A stretch of DNA of 64,000 nt, from contig CAVULE010000010.1 of NCBI GenBank assembly GCA_963742315.1, positions 1-64,000 on the forward strand. Reading direction: 5' to 3'. Shown one piece after another: positions 10,396 to 18,312 of the stretch. Source of the stretch: AV69 sp963742315 (GTDB lineage: Bacteria > Verrucomicrobiota > Verrucomicrobiia > Chthoniobacterales > UBA10450). A model generated the notes under the pieces. That model did not search any database. It saw only the letters and a program-made list of their open reading frames with translations, and was not told the origin of the DNA. Each line of letters starts with the position of its first letter. Within the stretch, counting starts at the first letter, position 1. The position numbers and the translations under genes were made by a program.

Positions 10396-12091
10396 TCATG
10401 CGCGCTTGTGAACGCCCCTTTTGAAATTGTCCAGCATGTGATCACAGGTACGCATGGTGAACGCGACGATCGGCATCGTGGTGGTCTTGTCGGTGCAACT
10501 CGGAAAAATGCTTGCGTCGCAAATGTAGAGATTGGGAACATCGTGGGTCTGCGCCCATTTGTTCGTAACGAACTTCTTGGGATCGTTTCCAAATCTGCAG
10601 ACGCCGGTTTCGTGCAGGCTGGTTCCGGGACGATTGGGCTCATCGTCGGCGCCCCACAGTTCTCCCCCCATCGCCTTGAAAAGATCGATCATCACTTGCT
10701 TCGAGTGTTCCCACATCAACAGTTCGTTCTCTCCCCACTGAAAATGAAAGCGAAGCTGGGGAATGCCGAAGATGTCTTTCTTTTCCGGATCGATGTCGAC
10801 GTAGTTGGTGGGGCTGGGCAGAGTCGGCGCCTGAATGAGGGCGCCGATGGTCGCCGGGTAGTAGCGCTTGATATCGCGCTTGAACTTCGAGCCAAAACCT
10901 TCAATCTGCCCGTAGTATCCTGGGAACCCTCCACAACCGCCGCCCATGTACACGGAATAGCCGCGAATGAACTTCTCTTCGCGTGGATTCTTTAAGTTCT
11001 GCCAGCGCGGCATCCAGGCGACGGTGGAATCGGCGATGTTGTCAGGCCGCGGCGGCTGACCTAGCAGCTGCGGCAGGTACCCGTAGCCCGGGTTGCCGTA
11101 AAGATGCTCGCACAGATTGCGTCCCAGCTGTCCGCTGGAATTCGCGATGCCGGTGGGCCAATGCCGGGATTTCGAGTTCAGCATGATGTGCGCGGTTTCG
11201 ACACAGGACGCGGCCAGAACCACCACCTTGGCATAGACTTCCACTTCCCTCCCGCTGGTCCGGTCGACGTACGCGACGCCCTTCGCCGTGCCGTTCTCGT
11301 CAACCAAGACGGTGCGCACCAGGGCATTGGTAAGTAGCGTGAGATTCTTGGTGGCTTCGGCATCCGGGATGGTGAACCAGGTCGGAGAAAAAAAGATCCG
11401 ACGTCGCAACCGCGGCTGCAATTGCCGCAGTAGTGGCAGGCAGGATGTCCGTTGTGCGGAACCGTCAGTTGCGCGCAGCGGTCGGGCAGGTAGGGCACGC
11501 CGATTTTTTCAGCGCCCTTCTGGATGATGTAGTCGATACAGCGAAATGGGAACGGCGGCAGATACTCGCCGTCGGGATTGCTCGGCCGGTTCTGAACCGT
11601 GCTGGCCACGCCCATGTAGCGCTCGGCCTTCGAAAACCACGGCGAGATTTCGGCGTAGTCGACCGGCCAGTTCTCGCCGAAGCCGTCGAGATCCGCGGCC
11701 TTGAAATCAATGTCTCCGAAGCGGGCCGAAGAACGCCCCCAGAAATTGGCCTTGCCCCCGGTGGCCTTGCATCGCTTCCAGTACCAGTCCGTGCCCGGAG
11801 CATTGGAATAGGCAACGTCGTGCTCGAACAGATCCCGGCCTTCGCTGTATTCGGACTCTTCGACGGAATAGGGCTCCTGGTGGGCTTTGCCCTTAAGACG
11901 CAGAGGATCGCCGTAGCCGCGATACTTAAGGTCGTATACCTGCCGATGCTGGCGATAGTCCTCTCGGGGTCGTACGCGGGCCCGAGTTCAAGGCGCAGAC
12001 CTTAAGCCGGCTTCGCACAGGATCTTCATGGCGGTGCTGCCACCGGCGCCGGTTCCCACCACGATCGCGTCGAATTCTTTGCGGCCAAAAC
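10396..12091 (-). pseudogene. GMC-family FAD oxidoreductase, frameshifted
   Basis: Glucose-methanol-choline flavoenzyme, most like the large subunits that oxidise gluconate or other sugars outside the cytoplasm. The N-terminus has the FAD dinucleotide motif KEFDAIVVGTGAGGSTAMK. The middle reads GRDLFEHDVAYSNAPGTDWY, KATGGKANFWGRSSARFGD, then HPACHYCGNCSRGCDVGSFF. The C-terminal part from about 11,400 has VVVLAASCVETAHIMLNS, SLHETGVCRFGNDP (conserved His) and NLYICDASIFPS. Frame changes are needed near 11,990, near 11,395 (a seven-A run on the plus strand) and at the start, where TTG 12091 is the best guess. It lies just downstream of the subunit-3 gene, the usual order for this enzyme pair. 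Confidence 0.78.
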
Positions 12092-12100
12092 CAGTCCTCG

Positions 12101-12635
12101 CTAGCTCTTGTTGGAAACGCAGCGACTCACCGGTTCCCGAAGGTTTATGTGTTCCGGATCGTCAGGATGCGGACAACCCGGCATCTTCGGCCATGCTGAC
12201 CTGAAGGCCGGGATCGCCCGAGGCTTTCTAGACCAATTTTCGTCGTGTAGTAACCGACCACGGTGTAATCTCGCATCAGCTGAAAAAACGCGCGGCCGCT
12301 TCGGTCGTTGGTTTGAATTTCGCCTTGTAGGCAAGTTCCTCCAGCAGAGTTCTGGTCTTCTGCGTGCAGTCCATGAAGTCCCGCTTGAATTCCGAGTGGC
12401 TGCGTGCATTGATCCAGTCGAGCCCGGCGACGAATTGGATCTGGGCTTCGTTCCCCGCGGCAATAGCCTCTTCGGTCGAACGAATGTCCCGGGAAGTGCT
12501 CACCGGAACGCGATTTGCAACCATGAAGTCAATGAACTCCGCCACTCCCGCCTGTTTGGCTCCAGGGGTGTCGTCTTCGGGAATGATCAGCTCGGCGAGG
12601 TGCTCGACCATGCGGCGCCATCGCCGCGACCACAA
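12101..12635 (-). pseudogene. Gluconate 2-dehydrogenase subunit 3-like protein, frameshifted
   Basis: Small accessory subunit found with membrane or periplasmic GMC dehydrogenases. The first frame reads MVEHLAELIIPEDDTPGAKQ, AGVAEFIDFMVANRVP and LDWINARSHSEFKRDFMDC. After a frame change near 12,285, at a run of six A, the other frame gives FFQLMRDYTVVGYYTTKIG and ends LREPVSRCVSNKS at 12101. These are family hallmarks (IIPxDDTPGA, gyyT..iG). The N-terminus is uncertain: family members normally begin with a twin-arginine signal, and only a TTG at 12635 is in frame here. It precedes the GMC gene by about 10 bases, consistent with one operon. Confidence 0.7.
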
Positions 12636-12719
12636 AATCGCCGCGATATCACGCCTTCTTCGCTGTCTTCTATCTTATCTACAATCTGGCAATGGTTGGA
12701 AGCAATCTGCTGCGATTGA

Positions 12720-12807
12720 TGTAGGGGTGCAGAGGACAGAGGCAGAGTCAGAGGTCAGAATAAGACAACGAGACTACTGACAACCGGACGACAAGGACGA
12801 CCGCGTG
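12720..12807. other. Apparent boundary between the frameshift-rich and intact parts
   Basis: Genes to the left are broken and Acidobacteriota-like; genes to the right are intact and surrounded by spacer repeats. The text at 12,730-12,765 (GAGGCAGAGTCAGAGGTCAG) resembles spacer text on the right-hand side at 17,745-17,765 and 20,500-20,515, so the switch probably lies at or just before 12,720. Confidence 0.4.
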
Positions 12808-13467
12808 TTAAAACAAGCGCGGGATAACGTTGGAAATGAAATCAACGAGGAAGTGGCCGATCATGTTTGCGACGAGGTCGCGTCGCCAGAGATAAAAGAA
12901 CGTGAGTGCTGCGCCGAGCACGAGCGCGATGACGATGTTTGCCCAGCCGCCGGTCCAGTGGCCAACAGAAAAGATCACCAGCGGGATTGTTCCCGCCCAA
13001 TAGCGGTTGAGGCCGAGCGCTTGCAGACGTTCAATCGCGTAACCGCGATAGAACAGTTCTTCGAGCACACCGGCGCGCACAACAATCAGCGTGACAAGCC
13101 AGACCGGCAGTTTGGCCAGCGCCGCACCCGATGAGCCGCCGGTATAATGTGTCAGGGCAATGACAATGGCCCCCAAAAGCATGCAAATGACTGTGAGCAC
13201 CACGCCCCAGCCAAGCGATTGCAGGAGCGTGGCCCGGCCGAACCCGACGGAACGAAAAGGCAGGCGTTCGCCGAACCGGATAATGAGTAGAAGCGCGATC
13301 ATGCAGAGCCAGTTCAATGATTCTCTCCATATTGCGGCGGGAAAGGAGTAGGGCGGATAAAACGCATAGACCGCCGCGCGCACGATTAAGATCCCGAAGA
13401 GCGCGACGAAGAGGCCCAGGTATGTCCAGCTCCGTCGAACTGGGGCTTCCGATGGCGAATCATTCAT
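12808..13467 (-). CDS. CPBP-family intramembrane metalloprotease
   Basis: A 219-residue polytopic membrane protein of the CAAX-protease/bacteriocin-processing (Abi, CPBP) family. The signature is complete: EELFYRGYAIERLQ (EExxxR, zinc-ligating glutamates), SVGHWTGGW (first His region) and NMIGHFLVDF (second His). About seven hydrophobic helices are spread over the length. Family members cleave within membranes or serve in self-immunity to peptides; the substrate here is unknown. The start MNDSPSEAP (ATG 13467) leaves a short cytoplasmic N-terminus. No linked bacteriocin genes are present. Confidence 0.88.
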   Translation of the reverse strand: MNDSPSEAPVRRSWTYLGLFVALFGILIVRAAVYAFYPPYSFPAAIWRESLNWLCMIALLLIIRFGERLPFRSVGFGRATLLQSLGWGVVLTVICMLLGAIVIALTHYTGGSSGAALAKLPVWLVTLIVVRAGVLEELFYRGYAIERLQALGLNRYWAGTIPLVIFSVGHWTGGWANIVIALVLGAALTFFYLWRRDLVANMIGHFLVDFISNVIPRLF

Positions 13468-13526
13468 CGTGCCCGCGACAATGCGAAGGAAACGGATCGC
13501 CGTTCAAGAAATTTCGAGCGGAATTT

Positions 13527-13550
13527 CCGCGGCCGACGACCGCGGCTACA
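13527..13550. repeat. Short spacer palindrome ending in GGCTACA
   Basis: Two CCGCGG boxes flank a GACGA centre, followed by CTACAACG. It belongs to the CTACA-ended palindrome set seen throughout the right-hand part of the window. Confidence 0.4.
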
Positions 13551-13614
13551 ACGAAAAGTGGGAATCCGTGAGTTCACCGTAGACGAGGCGAACGATCTGC
13601 CAGAATATTGACAC

Positions 13615-14070
13615 GTGCACATCGAGCTGGACGATCTGAGCCGGCCGGAGATTGCGGAACTGTTGAAGGAACATCTTACCGCCAGTTTTGTGCATTCGCC
13701 GCCGGAAAGTGTGCATACGCTGCCGATCGAAGGTTTACGCAGCCTGGACATTACGTTCTGGAGTGTTTGGGAAAACGGCGAGCTCCTCGGTTGTGGAGCA
13801 TTGAAGGAGTTGGATCCGCAGCATGGCGAGATCAAGTCGATGCGAACCGCTTCCGCGCACCTGCGCAAGGGCGTCGCGCGCGCGGTGGTGCGTCACATCA
13901 TCGCGGAAGCGAAACAGCGCGGGTATCGGCGCTTGAGTTTGGAGACGGGCTCAATGGCTGCTTATGAGCCTGCTCGCCAGCTCTACGCCGCCTGTGGCTT
14001 CGGCTATTGCGAACCGTTCGGCGATTACGTGAACGATCCGAATAGCGTCTTCATGACGCTGGAGCTTTGA
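13615..14070 (+). CDS. GNAT-family N-acetyltransferase
   Basis: A 151-residue GNAT acyltransferase. The fold is clear: WENGELLGCGALKELDPQHG (strands 2-4), IKSMRTASAHLRKGVARAVV (strand 4 and the acetyl-CoA pyrophosphate loop, here RKGVAR in place of the usual RGxGxG/A), LSLETGSMAAYEPARQLYAA and CGFGYCEPFGDY. An in-frame TGA lies six bases before the GTG at 13615, so this is the earliest start. A hairpin directly follows the stop. The substrate cannot be predicted. Confidence 0.85.
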   Translation: MHIELDDLSRPEIAELLKEHLTASFVHSPPESVHTLPIEGLRSLDITFWSVWENGELLGCGALKELDPQHGEIKSMRTASAHLRKGVARAVVRHIIAEAKQRGYRRLSLETGSMAAYEPARQLYAACGFGYCEPFGDYVNDPNSVFMTLEL

Positions 14071-14090
14071 TCGTGCTGCGAAAAGCACGA
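14071..14090 (+). terminator. Hairpin after the GNAT gene
   Basis: TCGTGCT-GCGAAA-AGCACGA forms a perfect 7-bp stem beginning at the base after the TGA. It lacks a long T tract, so termination is possible rather than certain. A second inverted repeat (CGGACGA/TCGTCCG followed by TTTT) lies at 14,117-14,135. Confidence 0.45.
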
Positions 14091-14265
14091 TTCCTCCGAT
14101 TGTTTTCGTGCCGTTGCGGACGATTCGTCCGTTTTCCGCTGGGTCGCGTGAGGCTTCGTCCGTCCTGACAAGCGTGCCACGCCAACTATTTTCAAATTTC
14201 TTGTAACGAACTGCGCATTGCAGAGGTCTCTTTGGAACGCCGCTGTTGCCGCCAAGGAGATGCAC

Positions 14266-14946
14266 ATGAACCGATTTTCATCCGCTGTTCTAATCGGGAT
14301 CGTGTTATGCATGAGCGGAAATGACCGGTCTTTCGCGGCCGGAAATGGCGACGCCAACGCGAACGTCGCATCAAACGCAACGCCCGAAGAAGCGGCGATC
14401 CAGGCCGCTGCCTACAAAGCCAGACTTGCGGCGCGCGCAGCTGCCGATGAAGGCTATTTCCTTGGAAGAAAAGGAGATTTTCCCGCGGCCAGGAAAAAGT
14501 TCAGTCAGGCGATCGAGTTCGATCCGAAATTTTCTCCCGCGTATCGGCTTCGCGCCGATGCATGTTTGAAGATGTCAGATTGGGTGGGTGCGATTGCCGA
14601 TCTCAACACCTTGATCAGGCTCGACCCAAACTACGCGGAGATTTTCAATGAGCGCGGTTTCGCGCGTCGACAGCTCGGCGATTTGCAAGGCGCCCGGGAG
14701 GACTTCGACCATTGCATTGCACTCGGAGCAGATCTCCCGCTCGCCTATGGGAATCGGGCCGAAGTTGAGCTTATGCTCGGCGATAACAGCGCCGCGGCAG
14801 CGGATATCGCCCAGGCGAAATCGCTCGCTGCCATGATGCCGGTTTTGCCTCCAACAAGTTCGACTCCGAGCGCACCCGAAAACCAAACTCGCCATAAGAC
14901 CCCCAGGACTGGAACAAGCAACAATGCGAAAGGAACAACGCCATGA
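14266..14946 (+). CDS. Secreted tetratricopeptide-repeat protein
   Basis: A 226-residue exported TPR protein. ATG 14266 is preceded by AAGGAGA at a suitable distance and opens a signal peptide (MNRFSSAVLIGIVLCM, likely cleaved after SFAA). About three TPR units follow: GYFLGRKGDFPAARKKFSQA, then AYRLRADACLKMSDWVGAIA and IFNERGFARRQLGDLQGARE, each with the typical A/G-Y-A pattern, then a partial unit. The C-terminal 40 residues are Pro/Thr/Ser rich. Presumably a periplasmic scaffold. Its stop overlaps the next start (ATGA), so translation of the PAS protein is probably coupled. Confidence 0.8.
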   Translation: MNRFSSAVLIGIVLCMSGNDRSFAAGNGDANANVASNATPEEAAIQAAAYKARLAARAAADEGYFLGRKGDFPAARKKFSQAIEFDPKFSPAYRLRADACLKMSDWVGAIADLNTLIRLDPNYAEIFNERGFARRQLGDLQGAREDFDHCIALGADLPLAYGNRAEVELMLGDNSAAAADIAQAKSLAAMMPVLPPTSSTPSAPENQTRHKTPRTGTSNNAKGTTP

Positions 14947-15302
14947 ACGAGATAGGTCTCTTCGACGTCAACTTCGATACGGGCAAGTGTTATTGGTCCT
15001 TCGAGCTGAAGCGGATGTTAGGAGTTCGCCACGATGTGGATGCGGAGTTTCATTTGCTCTTGCAGTGCATACATCCCGACGACCGCCGCGCCTTCGGCAG
15101 GAGTGCGATGCAGCCTTTTCGAACCGATTGCCCGAGGCACTCATCGATCGACTTCCGCGTCGTCCACGACGATGGCCGCGTGCGCTGGTTGCACATGGAA
15201 CGGCGAGCGATCGTGCGTGAGGATGATTCGAAAGACGTCGTGCGGATCGTCGGCTTCGCGCTGGAAATCGGCGCGCCAGCACGTCTGTCGCGCGCGGCGT
15301 GA
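14943..15302 (+). CDS. Single PAS-domain protein
   Basis: A 119-residue protein made of little more than one PAS_3-fold domain. It reads IGLFDVNFDTGKCYWSFELK, RMLGVRHDV, LLQCIHPDDRRAF, then FRVVHDDGRVRWLHMERRAI and VRIVGFALEIG; the HPDD and D-GR-RW patterns are typical. There is no kinase, GGDEF or other output domain. The start overlaps the TPR gene stop by four bases, so the two are probably made together. It may act as a partner module for a separate kinase or be the remnant of a larger sensor. Confidence 0.72.
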   Translation: MNEIGLFDVNFDTGKCYWSFELKRMLGVRHDVDAEFHLLLQCIHPDDRRAFGRSAMQPFRTDCPRHSSIDFRVVHDDGRVRWLHMERRAIVREDDSKDVVRIVGFALEIGAPARLSRAA

Positions 15303-15342
15303 TTGACGGCCGTGCGGTGAGCGTTCGGCCACGCGGGTGACC

Positions 15343-15386
15343 AATGCGGAATGACAGTGCTGCCGGCGAAAGGCCGACTCCGCATT
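15343..15386. repeat. Spacer inverted repeat
   Basis: AATGCGGA at 15343-15350 pairs with TCCGCATT at 15379-15386, with a smaller GCC/GGC hairpin inside. It overlaps the stop codon of the minus-strand frame at 15385 and may act as a terminator for the PAS gene. Confidence 0.45.
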
Positions 15387-15660
15387 ACTCTGGAGTGTCG
15401 CCGAAGATGGCCAGGCGAAATATGGTGCCAGGGCCGACGCCAACGCCCTTGAGGTCGCGCATTCGAGGCATGTTCCTGGGATAGGCTCCTTCTGGATGCG
15501 CCTTCGCCCACAAACGGCCTTTTGCCGCCCAATACTCAAAGTTCTCGTACAAGCCGTCACCGCGCGTAACGCGCATCCGCTCAATTGCAGGCGCGAGCTG
15601 ATTCCGTAACCGAAACGTTTCACGCGTTGCAACCACGTTGCGCCGGTAACATCGAAGTTT
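15385..15660 (-). CDS. Uncertain hypothetical protein (C-terminal fragment?)
   Basis: The frame ends RDLKGVGVGPGTIFRLAIFG DTPE at 15385 and contains RGDGLYENFEYWAAKGRLW, which reads like ordinary protein. I recognise no family. The frame stays open to 15888, but the part upstream of about 15,660 runs antisense to a short-chain dehydrogenase remnant, so any genuine coding part is probably limited to the region given. No convincing start or ribosome site was found. It may be the remnant of a truncated gene. Confidence 0.28.
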   Translation of the reverse strand, partial: KLRCYRRNVVATRETFRLRNQLAPAIERMRVTRGDGLYENFEYWAAKGRLWAKAHPEGAYPRNMPRMRDLKGVGVGPGTIFRLAIFGDTPE

Positions 15661-15688
15661 AAGCTCGTTCAAGTGAGGAGAGCGGCGG

Positions 15689-15812
15689 ATGTCTGGAAAA
15701 CGTGCTCTCATTACCGGCAGTTCACGCGGGGATCGGACGCGGTATCGCTCTGAAGTTAGCGGAAGCTGGCGCAACAATCGGCGGGGTGATGATACAATTT
15801 GCCAGCGACTGA
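15689..15812 (+). pseudogene. Short-chain dehydrogenase remnant
   Basis: Begins as a good SDR gene: GAGGAGAG ribosome site, ATG 15689, MSGKRALITGSSRG, the Rossmann TGxxxGxG start. One extra G in the GGGG at about 15,730 then shifts the frame. Read in the shifted frame it continues IGRGIALKLAEAGATIGG and stops at about 15,812. Only about 37 residues of a normally 250-residue enzyme remain, with no YxxxK active site. It is therefore a truncated and frameshifted remnant. Confidence 0.65.
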
Positions 15813-15833
15813 TCGACAGCGGATCAATCGCTA

Positions 15834-15959
15834 GTGAAACGAACTCTCGTCCTTTTCTCCATCGCCGGCTGTGGATTCTTTGGACCACAAGAGCAGGTCC
15901 GACAGGAACCCGGCCGGACGACTTATCGCGTCCCCGGACAATTCGCTAGAGCGTCCTGA
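15834..15959 (+). CDS. Possible small lipoprotein
   Basis: A 41-codon frame from GTG 15834 reads MKRTLVLFSIAGCGFFGPQE and ends at the TGA at 15957-15959. It has a basic start, a short hydrophobic core and an AGC lipobox-like site, as in entericidin-size lipoproteins. No clear ribosome site is visible. It lies directly after a gene remnant, so chance is a real alternative. Confidence 0.3.
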   Translation: MKRTLVLFSIAGCGFFGPQEQVRQEPGRTTYRVPGQFARAS

Positions 15960-16223
15960 AATCACACCCGTTCAAGAAAAAGTTCCGGGTGAATCCCGTT
16001 AAGTCCGAGCTCACCACGGCGAGTCTTCGACCGGACTGGCATTGAGCACGCCGGCATGCCCATCGAAATTTGAATTCACGGCCCATTCGCAAATGTACCA
16101 ACTCCAAAGGGACTCGCGAGCGAACCGTCGAGCTATAGGCAATCTATCTGACTATAGTAGCTTTAAGAGACACGCCTGCTTGCCGCTCGCGAGTTGGGGA
16201 CTTACCTTCATAAAAACAGTTGT

Positions 16224-17138
16224 ATGAAGCTCAAGTTTTACGGCACGCGCGGATCCATCCCCGTTTGCGATGCCGGTTTTCAGAAATTCGGCGGCAACAC
16301 CACCTGCCTGCAAATCACGTTCACCGATACAAACCGCATTGTCATCATTGACGCGGGCACGGGACTGCGAAATCTGGGCAGAGACCTTCTCGCCATCGGC
16401 CACAAGCAGGAACAAATCCGTATCGCGTTCACCCACTTTCACTGGGACCACATCCAGGGCTTTCCCTTCTTTGCCCCGGCTTATGATCCCAGCCAGAAAA
16501 TCACGCTCCTGACGCTCGGCCGGGACCAGACGATTGGCAATTTGCGGGAGATTTTCGAAGTCCAAATGCAGGCGCAATATTTCCCGGTGCAATTGGATCA
16601 CATGGGGGCCAATTTCGAGTTCCTGCAAATCGCTGATGCCAGCAAACATTTCACCGACATCAACAATGTGGAGACCATAGTTACCGCTCAAAGGCACAAC
16701 CATCCTGGCGGAGCGTATAGTTTCCGGTTGGAGCGAAATGGAAAGGTGCTCGTCGTCTGCATGGATGTCGAGCATGGCGAGCAGATCGATCCGAAGCTGG
16801 TGGAGTTGGCGCGCGGCGCGGACTTGTTGGTGCATGACGCGCAGTACACGGCCGAGGAACTACAGAAGCGGCGCGGATGGGGACACAGCAGCTTCGATCA
16901 AGCCATGCAACTTGCGGAAATGGCCGGGGTAAAGCGCCTGGCCCTGACGCATCACGACCCCGAACACGACGACGAGTTTCTTGAGCGCATCGAAAAATTA
17001 TGTCGAGAACGGTTCTCCAACACGGTCCTTGCCCGCGAGGGAATGGAAATCCCAATCTCGGAGGCGCCTCGCACCACGGCGCGTTCCCCAGGCAGGCTGT
17101 CCCGGCGAACGCGATTGACTTCATCTCCGCGAAAGTAA
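16224..17138 (+). CDS. MBL-fold metallo-hydrolase
   Basis: A 304-residue metallo-beta-lactamase-fold hydrolase of the phosphodiesterase/RNase Z-like branch. It begins MKLKFYGTRGSIPV with the typical GTRGSIPV strand. Metal ligands are visible: FTHFHWDHIQGFPFF (HxHxDH, near residue 74), AQRHNHPGGAYSF (His), LLVHDAQYT (Asp), and THHDPEHDD (last His). This branch often acts on cyclic nucleotides or phosphodiesters. ATG 16224 is chosen over an upstream in-frame codon because the family starts at this strand. The final 30 residues are basic and outside the fold. Confidence 0.85.
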   Translation: MKLKFYGTRGSIPVCDAGFQKFGGNTTCLQITFTDTNRIVIIDAGTGLRNLGRDLLAIGHKQEQIRIAFTHFHWDHIQGFPFFAPAYDPSQKITLLTLGRDQTIGNLREIFEVQMQAQYFPVQLDHMGANFEFLQIADASKHFTDINNVETIVTAQRHNHPGGAYSFRLERNGKVLVVCMDVEHGEQIDPKLVELARGADLLVHDAQYTAEELQKRRGWGHSSFDQAMQLAEMAGVKRLALTHHDPEHDDEFLERIEKLCRERFSNTVLAREGMEIPISEAPRTTARSPGRLSRRTRLTSSPRK

Positions 17139-17161
17139 AGTCGCGATCCTGGCGCGGCGCT

Positions 17162-17704
17162 TTAGTCATGGCGTCGTTTTTCGTGGCGCGCGATTCGAAT
17201 ACGTACTCCGATTGCGTAAACCAAATAGTAGCCGATCAAGCCGGCTGCGACTGCGACAGAAAGTTGGGTTCCGGAAGCCGACCAAAGCCAATGTTGTTCA
17301 TCGGACGCGCCGCGGTGCATGGTGTGCCACCAGCCGTAGAAAAGACGTGCTGCGATTGCCAGCATGATGAGAAGGGCGAGCCACCGGCTCGGAGTGTAGA
17401 AGAATCCTTCCGGATGGCTTTCCCAACGGGTCACCATCAAACCGAGCAAGCCAAGAACGCCTCCAATGGCCATACCAGCCAGGGCAAATCGCAAAGTCGG
17501 GCCAAGCCAGAAGGAGATCAGGAAGGTAAAGCAAAGAAAGAAAGCGGCGGAGAAACTGGTCGCCCACACATTCATGGTAGCGACCCAACGCCGGCCTTGC
17601 CGGCGTGCCGTGCCAGCGCGGTAGCGCAAAGCAAGGGAAAGCAAAATCACTCCGGCAAAGGCGAGGAGAACAAATAGCAGCAGCGCGAAGAGGATTATCG
17701 GCAC
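17162..17704 (-). CDS. Polytopic membrane protein, DUF1453/CcdC-like
   Basis: A 180-residue integral membrane protein with about five hydrophobic helices: PIILFALLLFVLLAFAGVIL, FSAAFFLCFTFLISFWLG, LRFALAGMAIGGVLGLLGLM, WLALLIMLAIAARLFYGWW and VAAGLIGYYLVYAIGV. The ..YTPSRWLAL...ARLFYGWW pattern recalls DUF1453. Basic termini (RIRIARHEKRRHD) suggest a cytoplasmic C-terminus. The start is GTG 17704. It converges with the MBL hydrolase and diverges from the isoprenylcysteine-type methyltransferase. Function unknown. Confidence 0.65.
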   Translation of the reverse strand: MPIILFALLLFVLLAFAGVILLSLALRYRAGTARRQGRRWVATMNVWATSFSAAFFLCFTFLISFWLGPTLRFALAGMAIGGVLGLLGLMVTRWESHPEGFFYTPSRWLALLIMLAIAARLFYGWWHTMHRGASDEQHWLWSASGTQLSVAVAAGLIGYYLVYAIGVRIRIARHEKRRHD

Positions 17705-17722
17705 GTGCGGATGTTAGCACGA

Positions 17723-17739
17723 GTCCGAGCCGGACTGGC
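17723..17739. repeat. GTCCGAGCCGGAC hairpin repeat, copy 1
   Basis: GTCCG-AGC-CGGAC is a perfect 5-bp stem followed by TGGC. The same 17-base word is found at 20416 and 39806. The right half, continuing into CATTGA, also occurs at 16,031-16,045. Confidence 0.6.
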
Positions 17740-17819
17740 ATTGAACAGAGATCAGAGGTCAGCGGTCGGCGCCCGAGACTACGGGTTGCAATTAACTTCG
17801 GTGTTGCTAAACCGGTTTC

Positions 17820-18293
17820 ATGGATCGCGCCGCCGAAGATCATCCCAAAATTGTGGCGTTTCCGCCGTTGCTGTGGCTGATCGGTGCGGTGGTGAGCGTG
17901 CTGGTCCATTATTTTGTTTTTTCGATTCGGATTTTGCCGGAACCACTCGCGATGATTCTTGGGATTGTTTGTCTTCTGGTTGGCCCTTTTCTGGCGTTGC
18001 CCGCGTTATTCACCATGCGCGCGGCTGGGACCCATGCCAATCCCGCCAAGCCGGCGCTGCTGATTGTCCGGAGTGGGCCTTATCGGTTCACTCGCAACCC
18101 GATGTATCTGGCGCTTTGTCTGGTGCAGGCGGGGATCGGGTTTCTAGTGAATGATTGGATCACGCTGTTGTTTGTCGTGCCACTTGCATTGGTCCTGCAT
18201 TTCGGCGTGATCCTGCCCGAGGAACGGTATCTCGAAGCGAAATTCGGTGACCAATATCTTGCCTTAAAGCGCAAGGTGCGTCGCTGGATTTAG
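17820..18293 (+). CDS. Isoprenylcysteine carboxyl methyltransferase-family membrane protein
   Basis: A 157-residue membrane methyltransferase of the ICMT/PEMT group. It has four hydrophobic helices and the family signature near the C-terminus: LIVRSGPYRFTRNPMYLAL (GPYxxxRNPxY, SAM-binding) and ILPEERYLEAKFGDQYLALK (EExxLxxxFG..Y). In bacteria such proteins methylate small lipophilic or protein substrates at the membrane; the substrate here is unknown. The start ATG 17820 gives a short charged N-terminus. It lies 19 bases upstream of the racemase-like gene, so one transcript is likely. Confidence 0.82.
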   Translation: MDRAAEDHPKIVAFPPLLWLIGAVVSVLVHYFVFSIRILPEPLAMILGIVCLLVGPFLALPALFTMRAAGTHANPAKPALLIVRSGPYRFTRNPMYLALCLVQAGIGFLVNDWITLLFVVPLALVLHFGVILPEERYLEAKFGDQYLALKRKVRRWI

Positions 18294-18312
18294 GAACCTG
18301 CAAGAGAGCAGT

